Below are positions 63,251 through 64,000 of a stretch of DNA of 64,000 nucleotides, piece after piece. The notes beneath the pieces were generated by a model. It ran no database searches and had not been told where the DNA came from. It worked only from the letters and a program-made list of their open reading frames with translations. How positions within the stretch are numbered: the first letter of the stretch is position 1; each line of letters starts with the position of its first letter. Origin of the DNA: Herbaspirillum sp. RTI4 (lineage in GTDB: Bacteria; Pseudomonadota; Gammaproteobacteria; Burkholderiales; Burkholderiaceae_D); assembly GCF_034313965.1 (NCBI RefSeq), contig NZ_JAVIWQ010000002.1, positions 434,001-498,000 on the forward strand, in the 5' to 3' direction. Made by a program: the position numbers and the translations under genes.

Positions 63251-63961
63251 TCAGACACTCAGATAACGATCCCACAAATCCGGCTGCGCCGACAGTTGCG
63301 CCGAATCGCCGCGCCAGACCACCACGCCTTTTTCCAGGATCGTATGACGGTCCGCAAAACCAATCAGGCGCTTGATGTATTTGTCGATCACGATAATGGT
63401 CAGGCCATATTCGCGCAGCGCTTTCAGGCAAGACCAGATTTCTTCCCGCACCAGTGGCGCCAGCCCCTCGGTCGCTTCATCGAGAATCAGTAAATGCGGA
63501 TTGGTCATCAGCGCCCGTCCGATGGCCAGCATCTGTTGTTCGCCGCCAGACAATTGACCGCCGCCATTACGCCGACGTTCTTGCAAGCGCGGAAATTGGC
63601 GGTAGATTTTTTCCAGCGTCCAGGGATTGTCCCGCCCGTTACGGCGCGCCGCAAAAGCGCTGAGATTCTCTTCCACCGACAGGTTCTTGAAAATCTGACG
63701 CCCCTCCGGCACGATGGCAATCCCGCGCCGGGCAATCTGATCGGCGGTCTGACCGGCCAGCGGCTGGCCGCGAAACCGCACCTCGCCGCCGGTGGTCTTG
63801 TTCAGGCCAAGGATAGTGCGCAAGGTGGTGGTTTTGCCCATCCCGTTGCGTCCCAGCAAAGTCACCACCTCACCTTCGCTGACCGTCATGTCGATGCCAA
63901 ACAAGACCTGACTGGAACCATAGCCACCGGTCAGCCCGGCCACTTCCAAAAGTGCTGTCAT
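63251..63961 (-). CDS. livF: Branched-chain amino acid ABC transporter ATPase LivF
   Basis: One of two ATPases of a Liv-type importer, 236 residues. Walker A LLGRNGMGKTTT, signature LSGGEQQMLAIGRAL, Walker B LLILDEATEGLAP, and H-loop region TIIVIDKYIKRL, where the usual His is replaced by Lys (VIDKY), also seen in some LivF. ATG overlaps the livG stop by 4 bases. Substrate may be amides or urea as well as amino acids. Confidence 0.92.
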   Translation of the reverse strand: MTALLEVAGLTGGYGSSQVLFGIDMTVSEGEVVTLLGRNGMGKTTTLRTILGLNKTTGGEVRFRGQPLAGQTADQIARRGIAIVPEGRQIFKNLSVEENLSAFAARRNGRDNPWTLEKIYRQFPRLQERRRNGGGQLSGGEQQMLAIGRALMTNPHLLILDEATEGLAPLVREEIWSCLKALREYGLTIIVIDKYIKRLIGFADRHTILEKGVVVWRGDSAQLSAQPDLWDRYLSV

Positions 63962-64000
63962 TGCTCGTCCTCTTCGCCCAGATAAGCCAGCCTGACCTCG
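63958..64000 (-). CDS. livG: LivG-type ABC ATPase, C-terminal fragment
   Basis: Only the last 13 codons are in the window: EVRLAYLGEEDEQ then TGA. The AYLGEE ending is typical of LivG, and LivG precedes LivF in most liv operons. The body lies to the right of the window. Confidence 0.7.
   Translation of the reverse strand, partial: EVRLAYLGEEDEQ

Overview
The window comes from a betaproteobacterium of the Burkholderiales, most like the Oxalobacteraceae (Collimonas, Herbaspirillum, Herminiimonas and relatives). That is an inference from gene order (fmdB-DUF502-aspS-nudB; lysA-lptM divergent from cyaY; hslV-hslU), a trifunctional-type layout of metabolism, and an even, fairly high GC content. 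No rRNA, tRNA, IS element, integrase or CRISPR array was seen. The window is about 90 percent coding and both ends cut genes (nudB on the left, livG on the right).

Layout. 1-3376: housekeeping genes on the minus strand (nudB, aspS, DUF502, fmdB). 3377-6572: an AT-rich stretch with an unrecognised 299-residue protein, a sodium:solute symporter and a 16-bp tandem array. 6573-11193: lysA, lptM, cyaY, an orphan GspG-like gene, hslUV. 11393-17137: proline catabolism (putA), a branched-chain amino acid type binding protein and a divergent Lrp-type regulator. 17202-19761: a Ni/Co permease divergent from a CLC anion transporter. 19889-28700: kdp potassium-pump operon including two tiny membrane genes, ending in kdpDE. 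28765-32175: a SEC-C protein and a TauABC/SsuABC-like importer. 32627-33546: a Tae4-Tai4 amidase effector and immunity pair without any type VI secretion genes in view. 33620-34456: nadC.

34577-50125 is the most interesting region: a type III secretion system. One long, tightly overlapping minus-strand operon runs sctD-F-I-J-K-L-N-O-T-U-Q-R. A divergent plus-strand unit carries a LysR regulator, sctC and sctV. A convergent pair, sctS and a lytic transglycosylase, closes the locus. The basal body, export gate, ATPase complex, rod and needle are all present. I see no needle-length ruler (SctP), gatekeeper (SctW), tip protein, translocators or chaperones. The switch protein SctU reads HSGN where the self-cleaving NPTH motif should be. 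Loss of both ruler and cleavage site points to an apparatus that does not make the usual early-to-late substrate switch. SctQ has a strong internal start for a separate 92-residue C-terminal product.

50342-60543 is a sugar-acid operon under a divergent FadR/GntR regulator: MFS importer, ltnD, otnK, otnC, otnI, denD. Together these take L-threonate and D-erythronate to DHAP. Downstream on the same strand lie a DJ-1/PfpI protein, a two-domain methylglyoxal-synthase-like protein and a zinc alcohol dehydrogenase, which could form a DHAP-to-methylglyoxal overflow branch. 60772-64000: a chemoreceptor whose sensor-like domain sits C-terminal to its signalling hairpin, an alpha/beta hydrolase, and the start of a liv-type ABC transporter locus.

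Short tandem repeats (11 to 16 bp, 3 to 7 copies) sit at four gene boundaries and appear to be a habit of this genome.
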